The position numbers and the translations under genes are program-made. From the NCBI RefSeq assembly GCF_003664125.1, contig NZ_RCCP01000006.1, forward strand, positions 1-64,000: a DNA stretch of 64,000 nucleotides. The letters run 5' to 3'. The notes below the pieces were generated by a model. The model made no database searches. It was not told the origin of the DNA and was given only the letters and a program-made list of their open reading frames with translations. How positions within the stretch are numbered: the stretch's first letter is position 1; every line of letters starts with the position of its first letter. This DNA comes from Planococcus citreus (lineage in GTDB: Bacteria; Bacillota; Bacilli; Bacillales_A; Planococcaceae). Positions 19,493 through 27,614 of the stretch are shown piece by piece.

Positions 19493-19912
19493 TTATCTGA
19501 CCACCAAGACGGGGCATTCTGCATGATTGACAACTTTGTGGCTGACGCTGCCGAGCATCACTTCACGGATTGGCGACAGACCCCGGCTTCCGATGACAAG
19601 CAGGTTGTATTGCTTATCTTTCGTCATCTGAACGATAGCAGGTCCCGGAATGCCGTGCAGCACTTCGATATGATGGAATATTTTCTCCCTATCAAGCATT
19701 TCGGTTACTGGCTGGATCTTTTTCCGTCTCGCCAAATCGAATTCCATCGCCGAAGCGTCGTGGATTACTTCATTCTCATCTTCCTTGTAATCGGAAACAT
19801 AGACAACTGTCACTTCCGCCCCTTCTACTAGGCTGGCAATCTTTACCGCTTCCTTGGCTGCGCGGATGGAGTTTTCCGAACCATCTACTGCCAATAAGAT
19901 TTGCTGATACAT
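19493..19912 (-). CDS. Universal stress protein (UspA family)
   Basis: 139 residues from the ATG at 19912 (AAAGGAG upstream). Single Usp domain: MYQQILLAVDGSENSIRAAKEA, and the ATP-binding signature GSRGLSPIREVMLGSVSHKVVNHAECPVLVVR ends the protein. It is shorter than the usp at 15567 and lacks its acidic tail. It probably binds ATP; its role is inferred to be stress survival. The frame upstream to 20020 has no ribosome site. Confidence 0.9.
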   Translation of the reverse strand: MYQQILLAVDGSENSIRAAKEAVKIASLVEGAEVTVVYVSDYKEDENEVIHDASAMEFDLARRKKIQPVTEMLDREKIFHHIEVLHGIPGPAIVQMTKDKQYNLLVIGSRGLSPIREVMLGSVSHKVVNHAECPVLVVR

Positions 19913-20296
19913 ACTCCCACTCCTTTCAAACTGGTCGTTCTCTTGCCTCTTTACGCTATTCGCCATTTCCCCCAAAGTTCCTGCCTTTTTAAGAGTGCTG
20001 AAGAAATCTATGGTACCCAATGAATTAAAAAGGGATTAGCTTTTATACATTCAAAGCACATTGTCCTACCTGAGTATTTGGAGAAGCGTTTGCTCGTAAA
20101 ACCTTCTGCTCAATAATGCTGCGCATTACTTCGCAAAGATAATGTCTCACGTAGTTCGACCTTATCTTGCCTGTGGGATTAGCGGGTTTGAGAGACCCCG
20201 CAGGAACGCAGTGACGAGGAGGCTCGATTCCCGCCCCACGGAAAGCGAGCGATAAGCTTCGGAAAATACGGTTGCTGAATTTCTGTACAACATGAT
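19913..20296. other. 384-base intergenic stretch with one structured repeat
   Basis: Apart from the usp promoter region and the structured element at 20172-20265, I recognise nothing. Short frames here have no ribosome sites and no familiar residues. Confidence 0.5.
20172..20265. repeat. Structured intergenic repeat of Bacillales type
   Basis: GTGGG (20173-20177) and GCGGG (20182-20186) pair with CCCGC (20230-20234) and CCCAC (20235-20239), enclosing GACCCCGCAGGAACGCAGTG and GAGGAGGCTCG, with CGGAAAGCGAGCGATAAGC after it. From memory, near-identical GC-rich blocks (GACCCCGCAGG...GAGGAGGCTCG...CGGAAAGCGA) recur between genes in many Bacillus and related genomes. Only one copy is in this window. 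Its function is unknown. Confidence 0.55.
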
Positions 20297-20330
20297 AAAA
20301 AACCGGCCCAATCCAGATAGGGCCGGCTTG
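20297..20330 (-). terminator. ytxK terminator
   Basis: On the minus strand GCCGGCCC and GGGCCGGT pair across a 10-base loop, followed by TTTTTA, directly after the ytxK stop. Confidence 0.88.
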
Positions 20331-20332
20331 TA

Positions 20333-21256
20333 TCATGATTTATTTTCTTTGAACCATCCGTTGACTTGTGTGAAGAATTTCGCCATCGTTTCCGGCTTCG
20401 ACATATTCGGGACACGCGCAAGAAGCACTTCTTTCGGTGCTTTCAGGCCATCCTTTTTCTTCTGCAAAACCAAGATGGCTTTTGCGTGCTGGGTATTTTT
20501 GAAGATGTTCTCCGGCAGTTCCATCACCGCCTGGATGTGGGCCTGCTGTTTCAGGAAGCTGTGCAATTGCCCGGCAAGCGGCGACTCGAAGATGTTCCGG
20601 GGAATGACAAAGAACAAATAGCCGCCTTCTTTCGTATGCTTCAAGGACTGCTCAATGAATAGGTGATGGGCATAGGACATGCCTTCTTCCGCTTTTAGTT
20701 CATAATTCGAGGCAGTTGCTTCATCCGGATAATAACCGACCGGCAAATCGGAAACGACGCAATCGACTGGATCGATCAGCAGCGGCTGCAGGGCATCCTG
20801 CAGATAAAAGGTCACTGGCTGCTCGATCAAATTACCGATATTCGAAGCAAGGCGGATCAACAGGTCATCCAGTTCGACAGCTGTTCCGCTCATGCGGCCA
20901 TCCAAATAATTCATTACCGTAAACAGCAGATTGCCCGTGCCCGCAGCTGGATCCAGGACAGTCGCTTGTTGTTCCTTGACGAATAGCTCTACCAAGTAGC
21001 CAATCAGCAAGCCGAGAGCATCCGGCGTCATCTGGTGATGTGGCTGGACATGCTCTTTCATGCCTTTCAAAATCGACAGCTGGATCGCTTTTCGCATATC
21101 TTCTTTCGTTGCGTCTTGTGCGATAGTCAATTGCCCGTCCAGCCAGCGCTCGGTCGTCGTAAGCAAACTTTCCAAATAGGAATTTTCTTCCTGTTTTTGG
21201 ATCGATACCGTTTCATTGTCAATCGCCGTAAAAATGCTTTCCATCGATGAATTCAT
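20333..21256 (-). CDS. ytxK: YtxK-like class I SAM methyltransferase (N6-DNA-methylase fold)
   Basis: 307 residues. An N-terminal helical part (1-95) precedes a Rossmann SAM-binding domain with motif I LDPAAGTGNLLFTVMNYL. The usual catalytic NPPY of adenine methylases is replaced by SDLPVGYY (about residue 168), so DNA methylation is doubtful; this substitution is, as far as I recall, common in YtxK. Later segments YLFFVIPRNIFES and AKAILVLQKKK match the Type I HsdM-like fold. No restriction gene or specificity subunit is nearby. It follows tpx by 53 bases, with a hairpin between; this tpx-ytxK order is conserved in Bacillus. Confidence 0.85.
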   Translation of the reverse strand: MNSSMESIFTAIDNETVSIQKQEENSYLESLLTTTERWLDGQLTIAQDATKEDMRKAIQLSILKGMKEHVQPHHQMTPDALGLLIGYLVELFVKEQQATVLDPAAGTGNLLFTVMNYLDGRMSGTAVELDDLLIRLASNIGNLIEQPVTFYLQDALQPLLIDPVDCVVSDLPVGYYPDEATASNYELKAEEGMSYAHHLFIEQSLKHTKEGGYLFFVIPRNIFESPLAGQLHSFLKQQAHIQAVMELPENIFKNTQHAKAILVLQKKKDGLKAPKEVLLARVPNMSKPETMAKFFTQVNGWFKENKS

Positions 21257-21274
21257 AAATCTCCGTCCTCAATA

Positions 21275-21305
21275 AGGAAACCCACTCGGCAAGAGTGGGT
21301 TTCCT
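21275..21305 (-). terminator. Hairpin between tpx and ytxK
   Basis: On the minus strand AGGAAACCCACTC and GAGTGGGTTTCCT make a perfect 13-bp stem with a 5-base loop. No T-run follows on that strand, so it probably attenuates or stabilises the tpx message, giving partial read-through to ytxK. Confidence 0.65.
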
Positions 21306-21309
21306 GGTA

Positions 21310-21816
21310 TTAGTTTGTCAGCTCTTTAACTGCTTCGAGTGCTTTGTCGTAATCAGGGTGATCGGTGCCTTCTGCCACGTATTCCACATATGCAACTTTT
21401 CCGTCTGTGTCGACTACGAAAATGGAACGTGCCAACAAACGCAATTCCTGCATCGTCAATCCATACGCTTCACCGAACGAAAGGTCACGATGGTCAGACA
21501 ATGTCGTGATCGAGTCTACACCGTTAATTTCTGTCCAGCGCTTCTGCGCGAATGGCAAGTCGCAGGAAACCGTCAGCACTTCGACGTCTTCTCCGAGTGA
21601 TGCCGCTTCATCGCTGAAGCGTTTTGTCTGATCGGAACATACTCCTGTATCGAGTGATGGAACGACACTGACCAAAAGCACTTTGCCTTTGAAATCGTGT
21701 AAGGTCTTCGGTTCAAGGCTATTCGATAGCGCCGTGAAATCCGGTGCCTCATCGCCCACTTTCACTTCATTGCCTGGCAATGTTACAGGGTTTTGCTTGA
21801 ATGTGATTTGTACCAA
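21310..21816 (-). CDS. tpx: Thiol peroxidase
   Basis: 168 residues. Atypical 2-Cys peroxiredoxin that reduces hydrogen peroxide and alkyl peroxides using thioredoxin. The peroxidatic cysteine lies in PSLDTGVCS (about residue 60) and the resolving cysteine in VSCDLPFAQKRW (about 94). The reading frame opens with TTG (21816-21814), preceded by GGGAGGC; no ATG is available before the conserved FKQNPVTLPG, so a TTG start is likely. It is probably transcribed from a promoter overlapping the end of yteJ and reads into ytxK. Confidence 0.93.
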   Translation of the reverse strand: MVQITFKQNPVTLPGNEVKVGDEAPDFTALSNSLEPKTLHDFKGKVLLVSVVPSLDTGVCSDQTKRFSDEAASLGEDVEVLTVSCDLPFAQKRWTEINGVDSITTLSDHRDLSFGEAYGLTMQELRLLARSIFVVDTDGKVAYVEYVAEGTDHPDYDKALEAVKELTN

Positions 21817-21846
21817 ATTGCAACGCCTCCCTTTCAGATTACCTTT

Positions 21847-21876
21847 ATCATACTAAATGCTTTCACTCTCTTGCAA
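21847..21876 (-). promoter_or_regulatory. Probable tpx promoter overlapping the yteJ end
   Basis: Minus-strand TTGCAA (21871-21876) and TATGAT (21847-21852) are 18 bases apart. They lie in the last codons and just after the stop of yteJ, about 30 bases before the tpx start. Confidence 0.55.
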
Positions 21877-22422
21877 CCGAGACCCTTCCAAACGCTTCCT
21901 CGCCATCTGCTGTTTGCGGTAGGATTCCTCGTGAACAACGGTCGTATCCGCGATAAAATCATGTACACCTTGTTTCAATGGCGTAAAGCCGACAATCCAA
22001 TACAAAGGCAAAATTGTTACTGAAATAAAGCGTCCGATCCATTCGCGGAACAATAAAGTCGACCAGGATAAACGATCCGTTTTCAGTGAAACAACACGCA
22101 GGCCGAAAATCATCTTGCCGACCGTCTGCGCGAAAAATTTGGTCATTAAGACAAAATAACCGTAAAAGACAATCGCTGTCAAAATCGCATAAGGCGCGTA
22201 CCATGCCGTTTCAGCCGTTTCCCACCCGAAGAGCGCAAACAACGGGCGGATCAAAATAGAAGAAACTGCCGAAATAACCAGGACATCGATCAAATACGCC
22301 CAGAAGCGCATCCAGAAACCAGCCGGCTTGCGTTCATAAAAAAGAATCTGATCGTTTTCCGGCCGGACCGGCGGAGTTGCAGCCGCTCGCTCCGCCCCAT
22401 CATTGTTGACGTGATCAGTCAT
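21853..22422 (-). CDS. yteJ: RDD family membrane protein
   Basis: 189 residues. Polar N-terminus (1-30), then an RDD domain with the defining GFWMRFWAYLIDVLVISAV (Arg and Asp in the first membrane segment), a second and third segment (WYAPYAILTAIVFYGYFVLMTKFFAQTVGKMIFGLRVV), and a basic tail. The function of RDD proteins is generally unknown; some have been linked to Na+/H+ exchange. It starts 14 bases after sppA and is cotranscribed with it, as B. subtilis yteJ. Confidence 0.88.
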   Translation of the reverse strand: MTDHVNNDGAERAAATPPVRPENDQILFYERKPAGFWMRFWAYLIDVLVISAVSSILIRPLFALFGWETAETAWYAPYAILTAIVFYGYFVLMTKFFAQTVGKMIFGLRVVSLKTDRLSWSTLLFREWIGRFISVTILPLYWIVGFTPLKQGVHDFIADTTVVHEESYRKQQMARKRLEGSRLQESESI

Positions 22423-22436
22423 GCTTCTCCACCTCC

Positions 22437-23450
22437 TTAGTTTTCACCGTATAGATACATCATGCGCGGCCCGCTGTTTTGGGACAGCATATCCGAGATG
22501 AACTTCGTTTCCATGTCCATGCCGAAAAATGAGCCTGCCTTCATCGCGAAAAGTGAGGACCAGTCATCTCCTGCACCGTACTCGAAAACTTCGGCATCGG
22601 CTAGATCGAAATCATCGCGCATCGCCTGGATGACATCTTCTGCAAAGCCGAAGTCGTCCGCAAGGTTCGCTTCAACTGCTTGGCGGCCGTTCATGATGCG
22701 CCCGTCCGCGTATTCCTTCACTTCCGCTTCGGTCATATCGCGCCCTTCTTCGATAACATCGACAAATTCTTCATATGAACTGTCGAGCATGTCTTGTAAA
22801 AGCGCACGTTCTTCTTCTGTCATTTCACGTGTCGGGCTCAGGATGTCTTTGTATGGCCCCGATTTGATGGTGACAAAATCCACGCCGTAGCGTTCTGCCA
22901 ATTCGCCATAATTGACACTTTGCATGATAACGCCGATCGATCCTGTCAAGGTTTCTTCGCTGACGAAGATTTTTTCAGCTGGCGCGGCAATATAATAACC
23001 GCCTGATGCAGCCATGGCACCCATCGAAACGTACAGCGGCTTGCCGGTTTCCTCCTGAATCTCCTTTATCTTATCGTGGATCTGAGCGGACTCAACGACC
23101 CCTCCACCTGGGGAGTTGACTTGCAGCACAACGCCTTTGACGCTGCTGTCTTCCTTAACAGCCTGCAATTGCTCCATGAACAAATCATGGTTATAGCCAG
23201 CAGCGGCAAATACGGAAGACTCCCCTGTATCTTGGATCGCCCCGTCCACATTCAATACGGCAATCCGGTTGGACGTATCGCCTGACTCCACCACTTGTTC
23301 GCTTAAAGCCGTCTGTTCCATGCCTGTCCAATCGTCAAAGCCTGAAGTGAAATCCGATTGCAGCACTGAAAAAGCCGAGTTAATGACTAGAGATATCACC
23401 AGCAAAGCAGCAGCGGCCAGCAAGGCAATCCATCGTTTTGTGTTCATCAT
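22437..23450 (-). CDS. sppA: Signal peptide peptidase SppA, S49 family
   Basis: 337 residues. One N-terminal membrane anchor (about 6-28) and an extracytoplasmic S49 protease domain. The catalytic serine is in GAMAASGGYYIAAPAEKI and the general-base lysine in VTIKSGPYKDILSPTREM; LQVNSPGGGVVESAQI marks the fold. It degrades leftover signal peptides; B. subtilis SppA is also reported to protect against lantibiotics. GGAGGG precedes the tandem ATGs at 23450. The first gene of sppA-yteJ. Confidence 0.94.
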   Translation of the reverse strand: MMNTKRWIALLAAAALLVISLVINSAFSVLQSDFTSGFDDWTGMEQTALSEQVVESGDTSNRIAVLNVDGAIQDTGESSVFAAAGYNHDLFMEQLQAVKEDSSVKGVVLQVNSPGGGVVESAQIHDKIKEIQEETGKPLYVSMGAMAASGGYYIAAPAEKIFVSEETLTGSIGVIMQSVNYGELAERYGVDFVTIKSGPYKDILSPTREMTEEERALLQDMLDSSYEEFVDVIEEGRDMTEAEVKEYADGRIMNGRQAVEANLADDFGFAEDVIQAMRDDFDLADAEVFEYGAGDDWSSLFAMKAGSFFGMDMETKFISDMLSQNSGPRMMYLYGEN

Positions 23451-23508
23451 GTTTCAGTTCCCTCCTTAAGTATTCCATTTAACTATACGCAGTAGCATTC
23501 AAAATGTT

Positions 23509-24441
23509 TCACTTTCCGCTAAATTCGGCACCAACTAAATGGCGGTTCTTCCTTGTCCGCCTCGCCTCCACAATTTTCGATCCCGTGAACAAGATCAAAG
23601 CACTCCAGATAAACGAGAAGGAAATGACCGATATTAAGCCGAATTTCTCCCCATAAAGGAAGACGCCGATCAACAACATCAAGCTCGGGGCAATGTATTG
23701 AAGGAAGCCGATCATGTATAAAGGAATGAGCGGCGCCCCCATGGCAAACAACAGAAGCGGCAAAGCAGTCAAAAAGCCGCTAAGGATGACGAGCAAGTCG
23801 GTCGACACGCCGCTATGCAGGAATGCCGCACGGTCGATCGAAAACAAATAGACATAGTAGGCGGTCGCAAACGGCAGCACGAACAGTGTCTCGATTGCAA
23901 GGCCTCTTAACGCATTCAATTGGATGGTCTTCTTGATCAATCCGTAGAACGCAAAACTGAACGCCATGCCGAGTGCCAGCCAAGGCAGCGTCCCATAGGA
24001 AATCGTGATCACCGAGACGCCTATTGCCGCAAGCACGAACGCAATTTTTACCGCCGGCGACAGCTTTTCCTTTAGAAAGAACGAGCCGAGCAGCACGGAA
24101 ATCAGCGGATTGATGTAATAGCCGAGGCTCGTTTCGACGATCCGGTCGTTGGTCACGGCATAAATATAGAAGAACCAGTTAGCCGAAATGAGAAACGAAG
24201 CGAGCATGAGCAGGAAGAAGGTTTTCTTCGACTTCCATAAAGACTTGATATCTTCCACGAACCGCTTGCCGCCTCCTGTCAGCACGATAAAGCCAAGCGT
24301 CAGCCAAAACGCCCAGAAAATACGGCCGGCCAATAATTCATCAGCGGGCACATGGTCGACTTGTTTCCAGAATATCGGGAGAAATCCCCAAATCGTATAA
24401 GTTAAAATCGTCAGCAATGTTCCTTTTTTCTCTTCAGTCAT
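23509..24441 (-). CDS. rarD: EamA-family transporter RarD
   Basis: 310 residues with ten hydrophobic segments in two EamA repeats, beginning MTEEKKGTLLTILTYTIWGFLPIFWKQ and including FLISANWFFYIYAVTNDRIVETSLGYYINPLISVLLG, which is diagnostic for RarD. These proteins are named for chloramphenicol sensitivity in other bacteria; the substrate is unknown. I chose the ATG at 24441 because related proteins begin there; the reading frame extends to a GTG at 24480 without a ribosome site, and the site before 24441 is also weak. It stands alone after sppA. Confidence 0.85.
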   Translation of the reverse strand: MTEEKKGTLLTILTYTIWGFLPIFWKQVDHVPADELLAGRIFWAFWLTLGFIVLTGGGKRFVEDIKSLWKSKKTFFLLMLASFLISANWFFYIYAVTNDRIVETSLGYYINPLISVLLGSFFLKEKLSPAVKIAFVLAAIGVSVITISYGTLPWLALGMAFSFAFYGLIKKTIQLNALRGLAIETLFVLPFATAYYVYLFSIDRAAFLHSGVSTDLLVILSGFLTALPLLLFAMGAPLIPLYMIGFLQYIAPSLMLLIGVFLYGEKFGLISVISFSFIWSALILFTGSKIVEARRTRKNRHLVGAEFSGK

Positions 24442-24529
24442 CTTCGCATCGCGCACCATTCTTAAAATATTTTTATTCACGAAATAATAGACCCATTATA
24501 TGCCTGCCCTATTGGAAAGTAAATACAGC

Positions 24530-24558
24530 AAAAGCCCCCGGTATGAGCGGAGGCTTTT
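24530..24558 (-). terminator. Terminator of the acyl-CoA ligase gene
   Basis: On the minus strand AAAAGCCTCCG and CGGGGGCTTTT form an 11-bp stem with one mismatch and a 7-base loop, 10 bases after the ligase stop. Confidence 0.78.
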
Positions 24559-24568
24559 GGCTAAATTA

Positions 24569-26143
24569 TTATTTTTTTGCGTTTTCAGCTTGCCGCAGTT
24601 CGACGCGGCGGATCTTGCCGGATGCGGTTTTCGGCAACTCGCTGCGGAACTCGACCGCGCGCGGATATTTATACGGCGCCGTCAATTCCTTAACGTAGTT
24701 CTGGAGTTCCTTGACGAGCTCTTCTCCGCCCTCATGTCCTTGAGTCAAGACGACGAACGCTTTCACGATCGTCCCGCGGATTTCATCCGGTGAACCGACG
24801 ACGGCGCATTCCTGTACGGCGGGATGCTTGACGAGCGCATCTTCCACTTCGAATGGCCCGATTGTGTAGCCTGAAGAAATGATGATGTCATCGCCGCGCC
24901 CTTCAAACCAGAAAAAGCCGTCTTCGTCTTTCGACGCTTTGTCGCCCGTTACATAATAATCACCGCGGAACTGCATTTGCGTCCGCTCGGCGTCTTTGAA
25001 ATATTCCTTGAACAGCGCCGGCGTCTCGACATGCACAGCGATATCCCCGACTTCTCCAACTGCACAAGGCTCGCCGTTATCGTCGATGATTTCCACCCGG
25101 TTGCCTGGTGTCGGTTTGCCCATCGAACCTGTGCGCCCCTCTGTGCCTTTCATCGTGCCGACAAGCAAGGTGTTCTCGGTCTGCCCATAGCCGTCGCGTA
25201 CATCCAACTCGAAATGCTTCCGGAACACATCGATCACTTCAGCATTCAAGGGTTCGCCGGCTGACACGGCACTGTGAAGCGCGCTTAAATCGTATTTCGC
25301 CAAATCTTTTTGCTTCGCCATCAAGCGGTATTCTGTCGGCGTGCAGCACAGCACATTGATTTTCCGCTGTTCCAGCAACTCCAAGTATACTGCCGGGTCG
25401 AATTTGCCGTTGTAGACAAATGCCGTCGCCCCGCTTCCAAGTGTCGCGAGGAACGGGCTCCAGATCCATTTTTGCCAGCCCGGGCTCGCCGTCGCCCAGA
25501 CCAGATCCCCTGTTTTTGCCCCGAGCCAATGCTCTGCAGAGGTGCGCAAATGTGCATACGCCCAGCCATGGCTATGGACAACGCCTTTAGGATTGCCGGT
25601 CGTCCCCGATGTGTAGGAGAGAAACGCCATATCGTCATTCTTGGTCGGTGCCGCTTCGTAACGATCAGAAGCTAAAGCCATTTCGTCCGTCAATGAAATC
25701 CAGGAATCCGATCCTTGGCCGATGACGAAATTCGTCAGCCCATCCATTTCGGCGACTCCCTCGAATTGGCCCAGAAACGGTTCATACGCGATGACCGCTT
25801 TGGCTTCGCTATGATTCAGCCGGTAAGAGATGTCTTTCGCCCGCAGCATTTCAGAACTTGGAATGACGACGAGCCCTGCTTTCAATGCCCCAGTGTAAAC
25901 TACATAGGCTTCGACGAGGCGAGGCACCATGACCAATACGACATCGCCTTTTTTTAGGCCAGCTTTCTCGAAGCTGTTCGCTGCACGGTTTGCTTGTTGA
26001 ATTAATTCGTCATATGTAAGTTCCTTCTTTTCCCCTTGCTCATTTTCCCAAATGATCGCTTTGCGCCCGTCCCCAGTCGCAAAGCGTTCGAATTCTTCCA
26101 CCAAATTATAGTTTTCAGGTGCCAGCAATTGTTCGCGTTTCAT
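24569..26143 (-). CDS. mbcS: AMP-forming acyl-CoA ligase (MbcS-like)
   Basis: 524 residues. Activates a carboxylic acid with ATP to an acyl-AMP and then acyl-CoA. ANL-family motifs in order: LSYTSGTTGNPKGVVHSHGW (P-loop), SAVSAGEPLNAEV, DGYGQTE, GDYYVTGDKASKDEDGFFWFEGRGDDII and the C-terminal catalytic lysine in PKTASGKIRRVEL. The length and sequence resemble B. subtilis MbcS (YtcI), an isobutyryl/2-methylbutyryl-CoA synthetase that supplies branched-chain fatty acid primers, and the genomic position near sppA agrees. Medium-chain specificity cannot be excluded. A well-formed promoter lies upstream. Confidence 0.85.
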   Translation of the reverse strand: MKREQLLAPENYNLVEEFERFATGDGRKAIIWENEQGEKKELTYDELIQQANRAANSFEKAGLKKGDVVLVMVPRLVEAYVVYTGALKAGLVVIPSSEMLRAKDISYRLNHSEAKAVIAYEPFLGQFEGVAEMDGLTNFVIGQGSDSWISLTDEMALASDRYEAAPTKNDDMAFLSYTSGTTGNPKGVVHSHGWAYAHLRTSAEHWLGAKTGDLVWATASPGWQKWIWSPFLATLGSGATAFVYNGKFDPAVYLELLEQRKINVLCCTPTEYRLMAKQKDLAKYDLSALHSAVSAGEPLNAEVIDVFRKHFELDVRDGYGQTENTLLVGTMKGTEGRTGSMGKPTPGNRVEIIDDNGEPCAVGEVGDIAVHVETPALFKEYFKDAERTQMQFRGDYYVTGDKASKDEDGFFWFEGRGDDIIISSGYTIGPFEVEDALVKHPAVQECAVVGSPDEIRGTIVKAFVVLTQGHEGGEELVKELQNYVKELTAPYKYPRAVEFRSELPKTASGKIRRVELRQAENAKK

Positions 26144-26186
26144 TCCAATCTCCCCTTTGCCAATGAACTAATATTATTCTTATATT

Positions 26187-26222
26187 ATTATACAATAGAT
26201 ATTTAATTATTCAAAATAATTA
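26187..26222 (-). promoter_or_regulatory. Promoter of the acyl-CoA ligase gene with a palindrome over the -35
   Basis: Minus-strand TTGAAT (26209-26214) and TATAAT (26187-26192) are 16 bases apart: a strong sigma-A promoter. The inverted repeat TAATTAT-TCAAA-ATAATTA (26204-26222) covers the -35, a position fit for a repressor. Because the region is very AT-rich the palindrome may be chance. Confidence 0.7.
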
Positions 26223-26353
26223 TTTAAAACGCAGCGACTTCAATTTCAATTGATTTTCTAACTTAATTAATTTGACACTAGTGATTTCTTTCCAAAACCA
26301 ATATCAATATTTCAAGTGATCGTTCTAATAGAATAACGAATTTATGTCATAAC
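26223..26353. other. AT-rich spacer between the ligase promoter and the thiI terminator
   Basis: Nothing recognisable; no reading frame with a ribosome site. Confidence 0.5.
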
Positions 26354-26398
26354 AAAAGCCCAGCCAAGAACAAACTTTCTGTTCTTGGCTGGGCTTTT
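26354..26398 (-). terminator. thiI terminator
   Basis: AAAAGCCCAGCCAAGAAC pairs perfectly with GTTCTTGGCTGGGCTTTT (18 bp, 9-base loop), immediately after the thiI stop. Confidence 0.93.
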
Positions 26399-26411
26399 CG
26401 AGTGAATCGGA

Positions 26412-27614
26412 TTACAGCAAGTCTTCGAAACGCTGTTGCTTCTTTCTTGGGAATTCGATGATCTCGCGCTCTGCTACCGCTCGGTCGATCATTTCGTCGA
26501 ATGATACAAAGCTCTCGTAATGCTCTACTTTATCGGTTTTTGGTTTCGTTTTCGGGTTGGCCGGCGTGAAGATCGTGCAGCAATCCTCATATGGTCGGAT
26601 GGAAATATCGTATGTGCCGATCGCTTGCGCCGTTTCGATGATTTCAAGTTTGTCCTGTGCGATCAAGGGGCGCAAAATCGGCGTGTTTGTCACTGCGTTT
26701 ATAGCTTGCAGACTCTCAAGCGTCTGGCTGGCGACTTGGCCAAGGCTTTCGCCGGTAATGATTGCTTTGGCATCGGTTTTTGCGCGCACGGCATCCGCTA
26801 TGCGCATCATCATCCGGCGCGTGGACGTCATCGTGATATTGTCCGGCACTTGCTTATGGACTTCCTGCTGGATTTCTGTGAACGGAATGATGTGCAAGGT
26901 GACAGGAGACCCAAAGCCGCTCAATTTCTCGGCAAGATCGAGCACTTTCTCTTTTGCACGCTCGGTCGTAAACGGCGGACTGAAGAAGTGGATCAATTCA
27001 AGCCTGACTCCCCGCTTGAGCATATGATATCCCGCAACAGGGCTGTCAATTCCCCCTGACAGCATCAATAGCGCCCTGCCACCTGCGCCAATCGGCAATC
27101 CGGCTGCGCCTTGGATCGTTTCAGCCATCATATAAGCGGCATCTTGGCGGATTTCAACACTCAAGTCGATGTCAGGATTTCTCATCGCGACTGTCAGCTC
27201 AGGCGTATTACCGAGTACATATCCCCCGATTGTGCGCATGATCTCCGGTTTTTCGTAGGGAAATTCCTTGTTTGGCCTTTTGACGGAAACTTTAAAGCTC
27301 TTGTCCTTGGTATCCATCTTGCTGACGATCGACAAAGCAGTATGCTTCATCTCATCCAATTCCAGGCTCGTCTGTGTCACAGGGCTGAACGACTGGATGC
27401 CGAACACATAAGGAAGGCGAGACACAATGTCTTCCATGCCTTGTTCGTCGTCGCAGAATAGGAACATCCGGTCGCGTTCGGCTTTGATGCGCAAAGTCGG
27501 CGTGCCTGCGAATAAAGTCTGTATATTATTGCGGAGCCGTGAAATGAACGCTTTTCGGTTGCGGCCTTTTGTCGACAGCTCGCCGTAGCGGATAAGTATT
27601 TGATTGGTTTTCAT
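26412..27614 (-). CDS. thiI: tRNA 4-thiouridine synthase ThiI
   Basis: 400 residues. Transfers sulfur to uridine-8 of tRNA. Domains: N-terminal ferredoxin-like and THUMP (about 1-165, IRYGELSTKGRNRKAF), then the PP-loop ATPase with MLSGGIDSPVAGYHMLKRG. It ends after the PP-loop domain, without the rhodanese domain of E. coli ThiI, as in Bacillus, where the dedicated cysteine desulfurase encoded just upstream hands over sulfur. The start overlaps the end of that gene by 4 bases (ATGA). Confidence 0.95.
   Translation of the reverse strand: MKTNQILIRYGELSTKGRNRKAFISRLRNNIQTLFAGTPTLRIKAERDRMFLFCDDEQGMEDIVSRLPYVFGIQSFSPVTQTSLELDEMKHTALSIVSKMDTKDKSFKVSVKRPNKEFPYEKPEIMRTIGGYVLGNTPELTVAMRNPDIDLSVEIRQDAAYMMAETIQGAAGLPIGAGGRALLMLSGGIDSPVAGYHMLKRGVRLELIHFFSPPFTTERAKEKVLDLAEKLSGFGSPVTLHIIPFTEIQQEVHKQVPDNITMTSTRRMMMRIADAVRAKTDAKAIITGESLGQVASQTLESLQAINAVTNTPILRPLIAQDKLEIIETAQAIGTYDISIRPYEDCCTIFTPANPKTKPKTDKVEHYESFVSFDEMIDRAVAEREIIEFPRKKQQRFEDLL

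Noticed and set aside
20043..20336. Minus-strand 97-residue frame over the repeat element
   Set aside because: No ribosome site; its residues reflect the GC-rich repeat rather than a protein.
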